This document shows positions 1 to 7,273 of a stretch of 25,151 nt of DNA, in pieces. The DNA is taken from contig CAZHMN010000041.1 of assembly GCA_964533705.1 (NCBI GenBank), forward strand, positions 1 through 25,151, read 5' to 3'. The position numbers were made by a program, and so were the translations under genes. This DNA is from CAZHMN01 sp964533705. GTDB lineage: Bacteria > Electryoneota > B3-LCP. Under the pieces are notes generated by a model. The model worked only from the letters and a program-made list of their open reading frames with translations. It did not search any database and was not told where the DNA came from. The stretch's first letter is position 1. Every line of letters starts with the position of its first letter.

Positions 1-157
1 GGGGTACCACACCATCAGGCAGTTCAAAACCTCCCCGCCCTCTGGGAAAGACAATATCCACGGAATGACCGCGTGCCGCGAACTTGCCGGCGAGCTCGCA
101 GATGACCCGCTGGCCTCCGCCGATATGAAGATCCTGTGCGATCCAGACCAACTTCAC
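1..157 (-). CDS. Glycosyltransferase, GT-B/family 4-like (N-terminal fragment)
   Basis: Only the first 52 codons are inside the window; the gene continues past base 1. Translation from a GTG at 157 gives MKLVWIAQDLHIGGGQRVIC followed by a helix and a Val-Asp-Ile-Val strand. This is the classic first beta-alpha-beta unit of GT-B glycosyltransferases, with the glycine-rich loop (IGGGQ) that precedes the first helix in family-4 enzymes. The GTG overlaps the TGA of the upstream glycosyltransferase by four bases (GTGA at 154-157), so the two are probably translationally coupled. The usual role is transfer of a sugar from a nucleotide-sugar donor onto a growing surface glycan or lipid acceptor; donor and acceptor cannot be read here. 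It is the last visible gene of the cluster that starts with pgsB. Confidence 0.72.
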   Translation of the reverse strand, partial: MKLVWIAQDLHIGGGQRVICELAGKFAARGHSVDIVFPRGRGGFELPDGVVP

Positions 158-1260
158 GATGGCTCCAGGGTGATGCCGGCTTCTTCGTAATGGCGGTACA
201 GTTCATTCATGACGCTGTCAATGCTGTGGGTTTTCTGCACCCATTCCCGCCCTTGCAGACCCTTCTGGCGGCGCAAATCGGGATTCTCAATCAACTTGAT
301 GAGCTGCGGCCTGAGAGAATCACGGTCAACGTTGATAAAGGGGTGGCCGGAGAAAAATCTATCGCATTCGGGATTCATCAGCGTGCAGGTGGGGATGCCC
401 ATGGCGAGTGATTCCAGAGAATTCATGCCATATCCCCACCCTCCGAGATCGGCGATTTGATCAACGGCGATATCCCAGCGAGCTTTCCTGCGCAGGCATT
501 CCTCGTTAGGGAGGCCCTCAACCAGATCCAATTTCACCGGATAATCGTGCTCCAGTTCTTTTACGATGGAAATGACGTCATTCGTTCCCTTGAAATGCCG
601 CGCTTCCGGACCCCGGCAGGCATGGCCGATTACCAGGGGATCACTCTCCCTTTCCTTAACCGGATAGCGCTCTATATCAAAAATCAGATGGAGGTAACGG
701 ATTTTGGGATGTTTGCCCAGCAGATCCAATTCGCTGGTGAGATTCAGGTCGCTGATGGCATCCACCTGGGGAATGACGCCCCGGTTACGCAGGTCGGTGC
801 CGTGATAGAAGCAGACGATCTTGGCGCCTCTGGATTTCATCCGCTGCACAAAGCGGGCATTGCGGAAGAAATCGAGACCTTGATCCAGGTGATAGACGTC
901 GAACTGATCGAGACCATAGCGGCGGATGGCTCTGTTTATCCGACCGGAAAGCAGCAAATCACGCAGAAAGAAAAAAACCGCTTCCGCGGCCGTATTGGAT
1001 CGCCACACCGGGGGATATCCCGCGCGATCCTCTCTCCCCAGCATCTCCGGAGAGCGGCGATAGATCAGGCTCTTGATTCTTTTCATCCAGCCGGAATCGG
1101 GCATAAAGGGGAGATTCAGGCAGATGTCTTCAGGGAAGTCCGACGAGGAGGGGAAAAAAGTGACATAGCGGCATTCGTGTCCCCGGGCGCGATGACCGCG
1201 CTGAAAAAGGTTCAACATGCCGGAAACGTGCTCCGGGCTTATGTATAGTATCTTCGCCAT
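154..1260 (-). CDS. Glycosyltransferase, GT-B fold
   Basis: This 368-residue cytosolic protein has a GT-B layout. The N-terminal half opens with MAKILYISPEHVSGML and carries an Arg/Gly-rich first helix. The C-terminal half begins near residue 215 and contains a donor-binding region around residues 280-310 (GGWGYGMNSLESLAMGIP), where the Glu of SLES occupies the place of the conserved nucleotide-sugar-binding glutamate of GT1/GT4 enzymes. It probably transfers a sugar to a surface polymer or lipid; specificity is unknown. Its ATG directly follows the TAA of the potassium-channel-like gene with no gap, and its own stop overlaps the next glycosyltransferase by 4 bp. No good Shine-Dalgarno is seen, consistent with coupling to upstream translation. 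A role in the PGA locus (an anchor, linker or second surface glycan) is inferred from position only. Confidence 0.78.
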   Translation of the reverse strand: MAKILYISPEHVSGMLNLFQRGHRARGHECRYVTFFPSSSDFPEDICLNLPFMPDSGWMKRIKSLIYRRSPEMLGREDRAGYPPVWRSNTAAEAVFFFLRDLLLSGRINRAIRRYGLDQFDVYHLDQGLDFFRNARFVQRMKSRGAKIVCFYHGTDLRNRGVIPQVDAISDLNLTSELDLLGKHPKIRYLHLIFDIERYPVKERESDPLVIGHACRGPEARHFKGTNDVISIVKELEHDYPVKLDLVEGLPNEECLRRKARWDIAVDQIADLGGWGYGMNSLESLAMGIPTCTLMNPECDRFFSGHPFINVDRDSLRPQLIKLIENPDLRRQKGLQGREWVQKTHSIDSVMNELYRHYEEAGITLEPS

Positions 1261-2259
1261 TTAAAGAGCTAACTGTTCCAGCTTTTGAATCTGATCCACC
1301 TGGCCCAACACGACGAATTGATCACCCTGCAGAATCTTCATGTCACTGCCGGGATTGGGGATCATCTGCCCTTGAGCACGGATCAGCCCTATGACCAGGG
1401 CGCCGCCGGTTTCCTGCCGGATATTGGATTCCGCGAGGGTTTGCCCCACCAGCGAGCTTTTTTCGCTGACGGCGACGATCTCCATGCGCAGAGAGAGCTC
1501 ATCCTTACCCGTCATAACGTCGAGAAAATCAACGATTTCCGGACGAACGAGGATGGAAGCCATACGCCTGCCACCGATCTGATAAGGTAAAATCACGCGA
1601 TTGGCGCCGGCTTTCAGCAGCTTGTTTTCAGACGCCTCATCTGTGCCTCGGGCGATAATGAACATAGATGGGTTGAGTCCACGCGCGGAGAGGACAACGT
1701 AAACGTTGTCGGCATCATTCGGCAGAGCAGCCAAAAGACCCCTGGCGCGTTCCACCCCCGCTCTCATAAGTACACCATCGTCGGTGGCATCACCTTTAAT
1801 GACCGGTATGCCTTCGCCTTCCAGTTTTACAACAACGTCCGCGTCCCATTCAACAACCACAAATTCCTTCTTCTCGGCAATTAGTTCGCGAACGGATTCG
1901 TAGCCCATTCGGCCCGATCCGCAGACGATGAAGTGATTTTTCAACCTGGAAAGTTTTTTTTGCATTCTTCCTGCTCGCAGTAATTGCTGAATTTGCCCAC
2001 TGACCAGGAAAGCGGTGAAATTAGACAGGGTAAAACCCAGAACGCCCACGCCAACCAGAATCACGATAATTGTATAGTATTTCCCCAAATCCGACAGCGG
2101 CCTCACTTCTTTGAAACCGACCGTAGCGACGGTTATTACGGTCATATAAAGGCTGTCTATGAAGGGCCAGCCCTCAGTGATGCTATAACCGGCCGCTCCC
2201 AGGATTAGGACGGCTCCCAGCAGCGTGATCAAATACAGGAGTCTCCGCAGAGTCGTCAT
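1261..2259 (-). CDS. Two-TM potassium-channel-like protein with RCK (TrkA-N/TrkA-C) domains
   Basis: The 332-residue protein resembles MthK-type ligand-gated K+ channels. TM1 is at about residues 8-26, a pore helix and filter at 35-50, TM2 at about 61-85, an RCK-N Rossmann domain at about 108-225 (glycine motif GSGRMG at 114-119, acidic strand end VVVEWD) and an RCK-C domain at about 250-330. The filter reads T46-V-G-F-K50: the Tyr of TVGYG is Phe and the second Gly is Lys. Phe is tolerated in K+ channels, but loss of that Gly is not canonical, so ion selectivity is uncertain. It lies 39 bp after the beta-barrel gene and abuts the next glycosyltransferase. Its likely place is the inner membrane, with RCK domains sensing a nucleotide or cation. 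A role in ion balance during polyanion synthesis is speculative. Confidence 0.85.
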   Translation of the reverse strand: MTTLRRLLYLITLLGAVLILGAAGYSITEGWPFIDSLYMTVITVATVGFKEVRPLSDLGKYYTIIVILVGVGVLGFTLSNFTAFLVSGQIQQLLRAGRMQKKLSRLKNHFIVCGSGRMGYESVRELIAEKKEFVVVEWDADVVVKLEGEGIPVIKGDATDDGVLMRAGVERARGLLAALPNDADNVYVVLSARGLNPSMFIIARGTDEASENKLLKAGANRVILPYQIGGRRMASILVRPEIVDFLDVMTGKDELSLRMEIVAVSEKSSLVGQTLAESNIRQETGGALVIGLIRAQGQMIPNPGSDMKILQGDQFVVLGQVDQIQKLEQLAL

Positions 2260-2298
2260 GGAGAGTTAACAGCTTATAACAATGAAGGAAACCAGATT

Positions 2299-3378
2299 TT
2301 AGAAGACCTGATAAACCACATTCAATTCGAAGGTGCGGCGATCGTAATTTTTAATATCCCTAACGACGGATTCCGGTGACTCGGTGCGGCGCAAGTCGTA
2401 GGTAAACTTGAACTCGAGACTGACGGCTTTTGTGGCAGAGAGGGAGACCTTTGTGGCGATTATATCCCGGCGATCTTTCCGCCCGGCGTGAAAGGGATCC
2501 TGATTCAAAGGAAGGCTGCTCTGGTAATACCTGAGTCGGCGTTCGAACTCAATGCCCACCTGCCAGTTCAAAGAGCTTTCGATGGGAAGGGGATATAAAG
2601 CGGTTACGTTGAAGCGGTTTTCTTCATAAGAGCTGTCGCCGTACTCGGTATCTTCTATCGGGCTGGATGAGGCCATTTGCTCATCTGCTACGAAACCGAC
2701 GTTATCACTCTCTTTATACTCGTATCCCAGGCTGATATCGAGATTAAAAGGCGTGGTGTAGGAGCCTTCAAGGTTGTAGAAGTTTGCTTCTGAATCGTAT
2801 TCCGTGAAATAGCCGTTGTAATAAATATACTCTCTGCCGAAGCCACCCTCGATCTCGTAAGGGGGAAGGCGATAGCGCAGCCGGGCTGTGGGGCGATGGA
2901 GGTCAAAATCGCAGCTGTGGTACTCGTCCAGATCTCGATCTTTATAGACTCTGAGATAGTACCCCGGTAGATAGTAATACTGAAGGTAGAAGTACACTCT
3001 GTAGCGATAGGAAAACCTAGCCAGCAGGTAATGAGACTGGGAGTTAACGATTTGGTTGACGGAATAACGGGAAATCCGAAAGGAATAATAGGGCCGAAGC
3101 TTGACTTTCCGACCCAGGTTTAGATCAGTGTAAGCTCGCAGGCCGAAGGTATTAATCCAGTCGTCTGCCGTGGTAATCTCGGAGGGATAGAGTTCCGTGT
3201 GGTTTTCGAAGCGATCCAGATCACGCCTGGAATACTTGAGTATGTTGTCCTCGTAGGATGACTTCCAGGTTAGTTTCAGCGTGAGAGGAATTTTCTCCCC
3301 GGCGCTGGCTAAGTGGGGTAGCAGACAGATGTTGGCGGCAGCGAAGCAGTGAAAAAAGAAAGAAAATGCTTTCTTCAT
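2299..3378 (-). CDS. Putative outer-membrane beta-barrel protein of the PGA locus
   Basis: I recognise no named family. The 359-residue product starts with a signal peptide (MKKAFSFFFHCFAAANICLL..., likely cleavage after ASA near residue 26). The rest is a series of Tyr/Phe-rich alternating strands separated by short polar, Asp/Glu-rich loops, and it ends in NVVYQVF, with a terminal Phe as in proteins recognised by the BAM complex. These traits indicate an outer-membrane barrel, perhaps of 14-18 strands. It begins six bases after the stop of the secreted duplicated-domain protein and lies in the same operon as pgsBCW, so it is a candidate outer-membrane pore or receptor for the polymer. It could instead be a structural barrel of unrelated function. 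The barrel call is fairly secure; the export role is inference. Confidence 0.7.
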   Translation of the reverse strand: MKKAFSFFFHCFAAANICLLPHLASAGEKIPLTLKLTWKSSYEDNILKYSRRDLDRFENHTELYPSEITTADDWINTFGLRAYTDLNLGRKVKLRPYYSFRISRYSVNQIVNSQSHYLLARFSYRYRVYFYLQYYYLPGYYLRVYKDRDLDEYHSCDFDLHRPTARLRYRLPPYEIEGGFGREYIYYNGYFTEYDSEANFYNLEGSYTTPFNLDISLGYEYKESDNVGFVADEQMASSSPIEDTEYGDSSYEENRFNVTALYPLPIESSLNWQVGIEFERRLRYYQSSLPLNQDPFHAGRKDRRDIIATKVSLSATKAVSLEFKFTYDLRRTESPESVVRDIKNYDRRTFELNVVYQVF

Positions 3379-3384
3379 GAAATT

Positions 3385-4317
3385 TTAGAGATTGTTGCTG
3401 AGATCCTCTCTGGGGATGAAGAATCGGAGCAGCGCGCTGCGGCCGTTATCGAGAATTTCAAAGCGGTAGTCATGTTTTCCTCGTGGTACTTCGATGAAGA
3501 ACACGGCTCCCTTGCCCGGTACTTTCTCACTCATGACACCATACTCGGCGATTTCAGACGGTTTCGAACGGAGAGGAAAGACGCGCTTTTCATTACTGTC
3601 CTCCAAAACGCGGACTCTGAATTTCTGATCGGAGAACATGGTGGGATCGAATTCGAGCCTGGCTAAGACCTTAATCGTCGTCGGCCCGATGACGCTTAGT
3701 GTCAGGGAATCGGCCTCCCCAACACGATAATAGGAGACCTCCTCTTCTTTAACGATCAGCGGCACCGACCGGGTAAAATTAACCGGAGTGAAAGCGACGT
3801 TATCCGATTTTGTATCCAATTCAATGGTACGCTCATAGAACCGCAGGTACAAGCGATAGGAGGATTTCGATCCAACGTAGAAGCGATAGGTGTGCTTTCC
3901 ATCAGGAACTTTTAAATAAATACTGCGCGAACTGCCCAGGTGAATTGACTGATCGTCCGCCAATACGGCCGTATGCGAAGCCGTCGCTACCCTTCGGAAT
4001 TTCCCCTTTTTACCATCGTCACGTTCATATCTCAAGTAGTAGCTCTTCTCACCGCCGGTTTCTTGGCCGAACTCAATGCGGGTGAGGACGCGAAGCCGGG
4101 TAGGGCCTTCAACGGTTACATAAATATCTTCACCCTTCACCAAGGGGTGATAGGTTAGGCGTTTTCCCATCACCAGCACTTTTACGGACGAGGGACTTCT
4201 CTCCGGTCTGAACGACTTCCAGACGAAGCCGTTCTGGCCGCTCACAGGGGCATCCCATGTCATCAGGAGTGCAACAGCACAAATTGAAGCAAGCAGACAA
4301 GTGCGAAGTGTATGCAT
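3385..4317 (-). CDS. Secreted protein with tandemly duplicated beta-rich domain
   Basis: The 310-residue protein has a signal peptide (hydrophobic stretch at residues 7-20, likely cleavage near residues 27-28). It then carries two copies of a ~105-residue domain at about residues 55-160 and 195-300, offset by exactly 140 residues. VEGPTRLRVLTRIEF (69-83) matches VIGPTTIKVLARLEF (209-223), and VPDGKHTYRFYV (137-148) matches VPRGKHDYRFEI (277-288). The copies are rich in Val, Tyr, Arg and Lys, which suggests beta-sandwich folds with a basic surface. No named family is recognised. It follows the pgsW-like gene by 39 bp and precedes the barrel gene by 6 bp, so it is probably a periplasmic or surface partner of both. 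A basic periplasmic protein could bind the polyglutamate polyanion; this is inference. Confidence 0.72.
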   Translation of the reverse strand: MHTLRTCLLASICAVALLMTWDAPVSGQNGFVWKSFRPERSPSSVKVLVMGKRLTYHPLVKGEDIYVTVEGPTRLRVLTRIEFGQETGGEKSYYLRYERDDGKKGKFRRVATASHTAVLADDQSIHLGSSRSIYLKVPDGKHTYRFYVGSKSSYRLYLRFYERTIELDTKSDNVAFTPVNFTRSVPLIVKEEEVSYYRVGEADSLTLSVIGPTTIKVLARLEFDPTMFSDQKFRVRVLEDSNEKRVFPLRSKPSEIAEYGVMSEKVPGKGAVFFIEVPRGKHDYRFEILDNGRSALLRFFIPREDLSNNL

Positions 4318-4356
4318 AGCAGCAGTCGCTCAGTTTGCTTTACGCGAATTTTAAAC

Positions 4357-5475
4357 TCACATTAAAGTATCAGGATCCACGCCCTCTTCCCGCAGGCGAT
4401 ATTTGTCCCGATCCAGGAAAAGAACGGCGAGCAGAACAGCAAAAAGCAAAATTACCGAGAACCAGGCGATGGCCAGATTGTAGCGTTCGACAAAAAATAT
4501 CCTGCCTGTTCCCACGGGTGGCAGTGGGACAGGCGCCCGGGGCAGCCCGTATTCATCGGCAATCTCACCTACGCTAAGCAAATGAATGACGGGTACGCCT
4601 CGTTCCCAGAATTCATGAATCAGCCCACGGGCCGGATAGTTCTGCTGAATGTAGGTTTTGTTCAATCCCGGTGGTATCAGCTTGCGGTTGGCGGCATGGC
4701 CCAGCACGGCAACGCCGCCCCCGACATTGATGAAGACTTTATAGCCATCGTGTCCAGCGTGCTCGCCATAGATGGTTCGCCGCATAGCCTGCGATTCTTC
4801 TAGAGATTTTGCGGCTATTTCTGTGACTCCGTTGCGTCTGATGGCATCTTCAATGGCTGCGCGACCCACCTTGGATAAGGATCGGCCGATGTCCTCTCCA
4901 CCGCCGATAGAAGCGGCAATGGAGGTGTGCTGGATGACACCTTGCTCTTTAAGAATGGATTCCATGTCCAGATAAGTGAACTCCGGTTCGTTGGCCCCCC
5001 ACATCGAAGATCCGACTGACGTAATGATGACCGGTTCAACACCGATCACCTCGCAGGCCACGATGACGGCGATATTCAAAGCTGGAAAGGATCCTGAAAA
5101 AGCGACGGCCGCCCTGTCACCGCGTCTCAGTCCGGCGTCCATGAGCATCTGCAAGATGACGGCGGCGAAATTGGGATTAACGGTGGTCAACTTATCACCC
5201 AGATCACCCTGACCCGTGGTTATTAGGCTGTATTGGACGCCGATGATGGCGCTCTGGTTGGGATCATTGACTTCATCCAACGCCCAGCCGGCTGCGGCTC
5301 GATCCTTGCGCAGTACGTCCAGAGCCCGCGCCATTTTTTCGGCGGCCTCAAGTTTCAGCTCATAGTTAGGCTGTTTGACCTGCACGCGGCTGCTCTCGGA
5401 CCAGTAGAACAAGACAGCCGCCAATACCATCAGAAATAGAAGGGTGCGTCTGGATTTTATCGAGGGTCTATACAT
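4357..5475 (-). CDS. pgsW: Poly-gamma-glutamate system protein, PgsW-like
   Basis: The 372-residue protein has one TM near its N-terminus (about residues 10-25) and one near its C-terminus (about 330-352), enclosing a large domain. Recognisable stretches include VAFSGSFPALNIAVIVACE, SVGSSMWGANEPEF and a Gly-rich FINVGGGVAVLG. These fit the poly-gamma-glutamate system protein family that accompanies pgsB and pgsC in many diderm and spirochaete genomes; its biochemical role is not established. I chose ATG at 5475, which overlaps the pgsC stop by 8 bp (ATGTATAG) and has a GGTGGAG-like Shine-Dalgarno about 12 bases upstream. A GTG at 5493 in the same frame would add six residues but lacks a ribosome site. 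Position directly after pgsC supports the assignment. Confidence 0.85.
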   Translation of the reverse strand: MYRPSIKSRRTLLFLMVLAAVLFYWSESSRVQVKQPNYELKLEAAEKMARALDVLRKDRAAAGWALDEVNDPNQSAIIGVQYSLITTGQGDLGDKLTTVNPNFAAVILQMLMDAGLRRGDRAAVAFSGSFPALNIAVIVACEVIGVEPVIITSVGSSMWGANEPEFTYLDMESILKEQGVIQHTSIAASIGGGEDIGRSLSKVGRAAIEDAIRRNGVTEIAAKSLEESQAMRRTIYGEHAGHDGYKVFINVGGGVAVLGHAANRKLIPPGLNKTYIQQNYPARGLIHEFWERGVPVIHLLSVGEIADEYGLPRAPVPLPPVGTGRIFFVERYNLAIAWFSVILLFAVLLAVLFLDRDKYRLREEGVDPDTLM

Positions 5476-5923
5476 TGCCGATAATTTCTCCACCGGTGAT
5501 GATCATAAGCAAAAGGCGAACAGCAGAGGCAGCGATGATCACGCCCGCGATCGTCTGAAAGAGACCTTGCCTCTCCATCCAGTTGGCGATCAGCCCCGGA
5601 ATGATGAAACCGATCGCTTGAAAGCGGATGTCTATTTCGAAGAGGTTATGCAAGACGAGCTGCCTGGAAAGATATCCCAGCAAAAAGCCGATCAGAATGG
5701 CCAGCACCATACGCCTGCGGCCATAGACAAAAATAAAATGTGACGCTCCTTTCAGGCAGAGAAACGTCAGAAAGGCGACGGCCAACGTACCGAGCACCTG
5801 ATAGGGGTCATGGAGCTGTAAGGCAATATATCCCGGCACGACGATTCCCCCGGCAGCGACTCCGAAGAACTCGTTGAACAACAAACTGAAAACTACTCCA
5901 AGGCCGACCGCGACATCAACCAC
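5468..5923 (-). CDS. pgsC: Poly-gamma-glutamate synthase membrane subunit PgsC/CapC
   Basis: The 151-residue, very hydrophobic integral membrane protein opens with (V/M)VDVAVGLGVVFSLLFNEF and AAGGIVVPGYIAL, the hallmark PgsC N-terminus. It has about four to five TMs and a final GEIIGNV. The length matches Bacillus PgsC/CapC (about 149 aa). PgsC partners with PgsB in the membrane-bound amide ligase that polymerises glutamate through the gamma-carboxyl. The start is GTG at 5923, preceded by AAGGAG with a 7-base spacer; longer in-frame starts would add residues unlike the family. The GTG overlaps the pgsB stop by 8 bp (GTGGTTGA), and the pgsC stop overlaps the pgsW-like start by 8 bp, so subunit stoichiometry is probably set by translational coupling. 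Confidence 0.93.
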   Translation of the reverse strand: MVDVAVGLGVVFSLLFNEFFGVAAGGIVVPGYIALQLHDPYQVLGTLAVAFLTFLCLKGASHFIFVYGRRRMVLAILIGFLLGYLSRQLVLHNLFEIDIRFQAIGFIIPGLIANWMERQGLFQTIAGVIIAASAVRLLLMIITGGEIIGNV

Positions 5924-7100
5924 TTTGCTTCTCCTTTGTCTGACTTCGACTGCGAAAATAGTTGGCAACGGCCAGTCCACCGGCGCCCATGTTGCCTACG
6001 GCCAGCACCAGACTTCGTTCCCCCGCCAATTCAATGATCTTTCGATAGACCGCATCGGTGGTCGTCAATCCCATTTCTGCAACTTTATCAGCCTCAATGC
6101 CGAAACGCCGATAGTAGAAGGATAACATATGAACCTTTTCACCGATGGAAATCAGATAATCGTATTTAATATGGTTGCTGATCATTTCCAATAGGTGTAC
6201 AGATCGATCGAAACGATCCGCACGGGTGTTTAAAAGAACGATGACTGTTCCAGGATCGGTGTAAACGGCCCTGACTTTCTGCCAGATTTCCAGCGTGGAT
6301 TCGGGATCATTTGCCGCCAGCGCGTTAATGAATCGCACTTCTTTGCCGTCCTCCTTGACGACCGACAAGCGCAGAGCCCCCGCATCCGGCGCGGATCTGT
6401 ACATGCCTTCCAGCGCCTTTTCGTCAGGAATATTCAAGTGGCGGGCGACAGCCAACGCCAGAGCGACGTTTTGGCGATGTTCCAGATGACTAAAATTGCG
6501 CATGGTATTGGGGGGGACGATATCCTCATTAACCCGTTTGATCTCGAGCTTTTTCTTTTGAGCTTCCTTTTCAATGAGCGGAAACATCTTGTCTTCAGCC
6601 GTGAATACAACGCCGCGATCGGGAAGAGTGTTCATCAGAGATCGGGTAACGTTCTCTAAAGTCGGTCCCATTTCGCGCAGGTGATCCGGTCGGGAGTTAG
6701 TGAGAATCCCAATTGTTGACTTGACCATTCTGTGCTCGCTGATCCACTGATATTCCGGCTGGACGGCCATGCATTCGATGACAATGGCATCCGGGTTGCA
6801 CTTTCGCATATAGCGGATGATCTTGACCTGTTCGATGATGTTGGTCATATAGGGTCTAAGAATGGGCACTTCCAGACCTCTATCATCAATGATGCGCGGC
6901 AGAGTTCCCGTAGTTTTGGCGAAAGCACGGTATCCGCCGGCCCTGAGGGAAGCGGCGATCAGGCGTGTTACGGACGATTTACCTCGAGTCCCATTCACGT
7001 GAATGCGGATGGGAATGGCTCGAAGGTTCCTCTGGTGAGCGCGATACTCACAGATCCCGTAAACGAGCAACGCAAGGGTGAGCAGGAGGATGACGAGCAT
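5916..7100 (-). CDS. pgsB: Poly-gamma-glutamate synthase ATP-dependent ligase PgsB/CapB
   Basis: The 394-residue product has nearly the same length as Bacillus PgsB (393 aa). An N-terminal TM at residues 1-16 is followed by a cytosolic Mur-ligase-like amide ligase. The P-loop is VNGTRGKSSVTRLI at residues 35-48. Other family landmarks are KTTGT, the IVIECMAV strand, MGPTLENV, the metal/substrate segment DAGALRL, an NALAANDPEST motif, LLNTRADRFDRS and a C-terminal GNMGAGG. It uses ATP to activate the polymer carboxyl and add glutamate through its gamma-carboxyl. The ATG start aligns with the Bacillus start, although the preceding bases (GTACATAG) contain no Shine-Dalgarno. It is the first gene of the minus-strand cluster and is preceded by a 173-bp leader. 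Confidence 0.95.
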   Translation of the reverse strand: MLVILLLTLALLVYGICEYRAHQRNLRAIPIRIHVNGTRGKSSVTRLIAASLRAGGYRAFAKTTGTLPRIIDDRGLEVPILRPYMTNIIEQVKIIRYMRKCNPDAIVIECMAVQPEYQWISEHRMVKSTIGILTNSRPDHLREMGPTLENVTRSLMNTLPDRGVVFTAEDKMFPLIEKEAQKKKLEIKRVNEDIVPPNTMRNFSHLEHRQNVALALAVARHLNIPDEKALEGMYRSAPDAGALRLSVVKEDGKEVRFINALAANDPESTLEIWQKVRAVYTDPGTVIVLLNTRADRFDRSVHLLEMISNHIKYDYLISIGEKVHMLSFYYRRFGIEADKVAEMGLTTTDAVYRKIIELAGERSLVLAVGNMGAGGLAVANYFRSRSQTKEKQSG

Positions 7101-7273
7101 CTATGTACAATCGTGAAAGAAACTTAGATTCGGCAAGACCTGCATCGGAAACGCAAGGATTTCACGACTTCACGGTGATGGTTTCCCCACTTTTAGCTAT
7201 GAAAAATTAAACTCTTTCCAAATGGAAAAAATAAGGCAAATAGCATTCCAGCGATAGCAAAAATGATGGCTAT
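7101..7273 (-). promoter_or_regulatory. pgsB upstream leader with possible nested hairpin
   Basis: This 173-bp spacer lies between the yqhQ-like stop and the pgsB start. I found no convincing -35/-10 pair in it. It contains an inverted repeat, GGAAAC at 7147-7152 with GTTTCC at 7181-7186, enclosing TCAC (7162-7165) and GTGA (7175-7178), which could fold as a nested stem 50-85 bases upstream of pgsB. No U-run follows it on the minus strand, so it is not an obvious terminator. The pgs cluster may therefore be partly co-transcribed with rpmE and yqhQ, with this RNA structure in the leader. Confidence 0.3.

Noticed and set aside
457..1248. Long open frame on the plus strand (263 codons) antisense to the first complete glycosyltransferase gene
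   Set aside because: Its translation matches no family, it has no ribosome site, and the opposite strand encodes a coherent GT-B protein with matching neighbours.
5924..5980. Longer pgsC start adding 19 residues
   Set aside because: It would lie inside pgsB, adds a charged segment unlike PgsC, and AAGGAG sits correctly before the GTG at 5923.
7147..7186. Cyclic-di-GMP (GEMM) riboswitch upstream of pgsB, suggested by GGGGAAACC on the minus strand
   Set aside because: The required second conserved segments (GACGCAAAGCC-like core) are not present in order.
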